Source: Capitella teleta
Taxonomy: Eukaryota; Annelida; Polychaeta; Capitellidae
NCBI GenBank assembly: GCA_000328365.1
Contig: KB294417.1
Coordinates: forward strand, 23,621 to 87,620
DNA: 64,000 nucleotides
Reading direction: 5' to 3'
The translations under genes and the position numbers were made by a program. Below are positions 63,301 through 64,000 of this stretch, piece after piece (the first letter of the stretch is position 1; every line of letters starts with the position of its first letter). Under the pieces are notes generated by a model, which saw nothing but the letters and a program-made list of their open reading frames with translations, searched no databases and was not told the DNA's origin.

Positions 63301-64000
63301 TCTTCCCGCCAAAAAGCTTTATCGTCTGCTGGAATCTGCAGTTCCCCTTAAAAGACGCGTCGAAGCCTCAGCATTTGTCTCTGATGGAAAACAAAGGTTC
63401 GGAAGTCACGTGAAATTCGCATTTCTTGTCCGTCTAGATGTGCTGGATGTTTCCTTTATAAACGACGCGCCATTTGACGACGGCGTCTTCTTCTTCTTCT
63501 TTAGCTATGCATCATGGCAACCGTGCTTTCCAGCGTTTCCGCTGCACGGAATTCTCTTTCTATTTCTCCATATTTCCAGTTTTTCAGTATCTGCGTTCTG
63601 ATTGGTTCTATGATTATCGAATCAGAAACAAACAAAATCCGTCCTTTGTGACGCTCATCTCGTGGCCAACAAGGGAAACATCGTTATCTTTATTTTTTTT
63701 ATTTTTTTTTATTGCGCAGATCCGGGCTAATTCTGCCCGAGTCAATGGCACTGTTTAATTGAAGCATAAGCCCTCCAGGCATGCGACTTTAATCGATATT
63801 ATTGGTAGTTACAGGGGAAATCTAAACATTGTACTGAGTGGGTTTTTAATCCTAGTAATTGTATACTATGTACTAGGTTTGAAAGAAAGATTTGACTTTA
63901 ATTGGTTAATATTGGTTAACCCTAATGGTTTAATATATTGGTTGACCCTTATTTGCGACTACAACTATAATCCACTGCGTATATGCAGATGTTGCGTCTT
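57340..64000. other. ROS1 intron 16, at least 6.6 kb, open at the right edge
   Basis: Searched on both strands for a phase-0 exon completing the fourth FN3 domain; none was found. It contains short tandem repeats (59600-59640 AT-rich; 60782-60863; 60909-60958; ATTGGTTAA copies about 63897-63950) and several T tracts. Open frames here, such as 63254-63601, look spurious. Confidence 0.5.
60782..60863 (+). repeat. GGGCCGAA irregular tandem repeat
   Basis: GGGCCGAA occurs at 60782, 60801, 60831, 60842 and 60856, with a one-base variant (GGGTCGAA) at 60815, often as TGGGCCGAATTTAATGGG. Spacing is irregular (11-19 nt). A second word, ACGCCTC, repeats three times just downstream (60910, 60930, 60952). 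Confidence 0.8.

Noticed and set aside
63254-63601. Open frame of 115 aa near the right edge as a ROS1 exon
   Set aside because: It does not match FN3 or propeller sequence and ends in F-rich translation of a CTT tract.
1-64000. CRISPR arrays, bacterial-type operons, toxin or defence modules
   Set aside because: None seen. All supported genes are intron-bearing animal genes, and regularly spaced repeats of CRISPR type are absent.

Overview
The window is animal (metazoan) nuclear DNA. It holds seven recognisable protein-coding genes, split by spliceosomal introns whose junctions I could place by reading frame and by family resemblance. Many introns are only 44-60 nt long, while others reach several kb. 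Intron density is high, A/T-rich spacers are common, and there are tRNA-derived SINEs and miniature DNA transposons. Tiny introns plus a full set of animal genes (including a ROS1-type receptor) would fit a sponge or another early-branching animal, but the species cannot be fixed from sequence alone.

Layout from left to right: a MITE copy (226-1038); CYB5R4 (+, 14 coding exons, 2392-5928); E4F1 (-, 9189-6242), tail-to-tail with CYB5R4; an 18-finger C2H2 protein with a PLDLS motif (-, 13974-11701); AAR2 (-, 4 coding exons, 19429-16179), with a nest of three DNA elements in its third intron; HLCS (+, 11 coding exons, 20593-23706), head-to-head with AAR2; EFCAB6 (-, 29 coding exons, 32234-24872), tail-to-tail with HLCS; and the 5' half of a ROS1/sevenless receptor tyrosine kinase (+, 16 exons found, 35213-57339), which runs off the right edge. 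The ROS1 kinase domain is not in the window.

The exon models check themselves. Summed exon lengths give 530 aa for CYB5R4, 881 aa for E4F1, 369 aa for AAR2, 853 aa for HLCS and 1508 aa for EFCAB6, with no frame conflict. The sizes, as I recall the human orthologues, are similar for CYB5R4, AAR2 and EFCAB6. The genes are housekeeping, ciliary and signalling genes with no evident shared pathway. This is not an operon or a gene cluster.

I found no novel defence, toxin or CRISPR-like system. The most unusual material is non-coding: (a) two TTAA-flanked elements in opposite orientation inside one TA-flanked element, all within the AAR2 pre-mRNA; (b) a 146-bp foldback between AAR2 and HLCS; (c) an over-represented GCGTTATGAT word that also sits at the 5' splice sites of two small ROS1 introns as an identical 16-nt block; (d) a clean SINE with 10-bp target duplications; (e) a GC-AG intron in CYB5R4.
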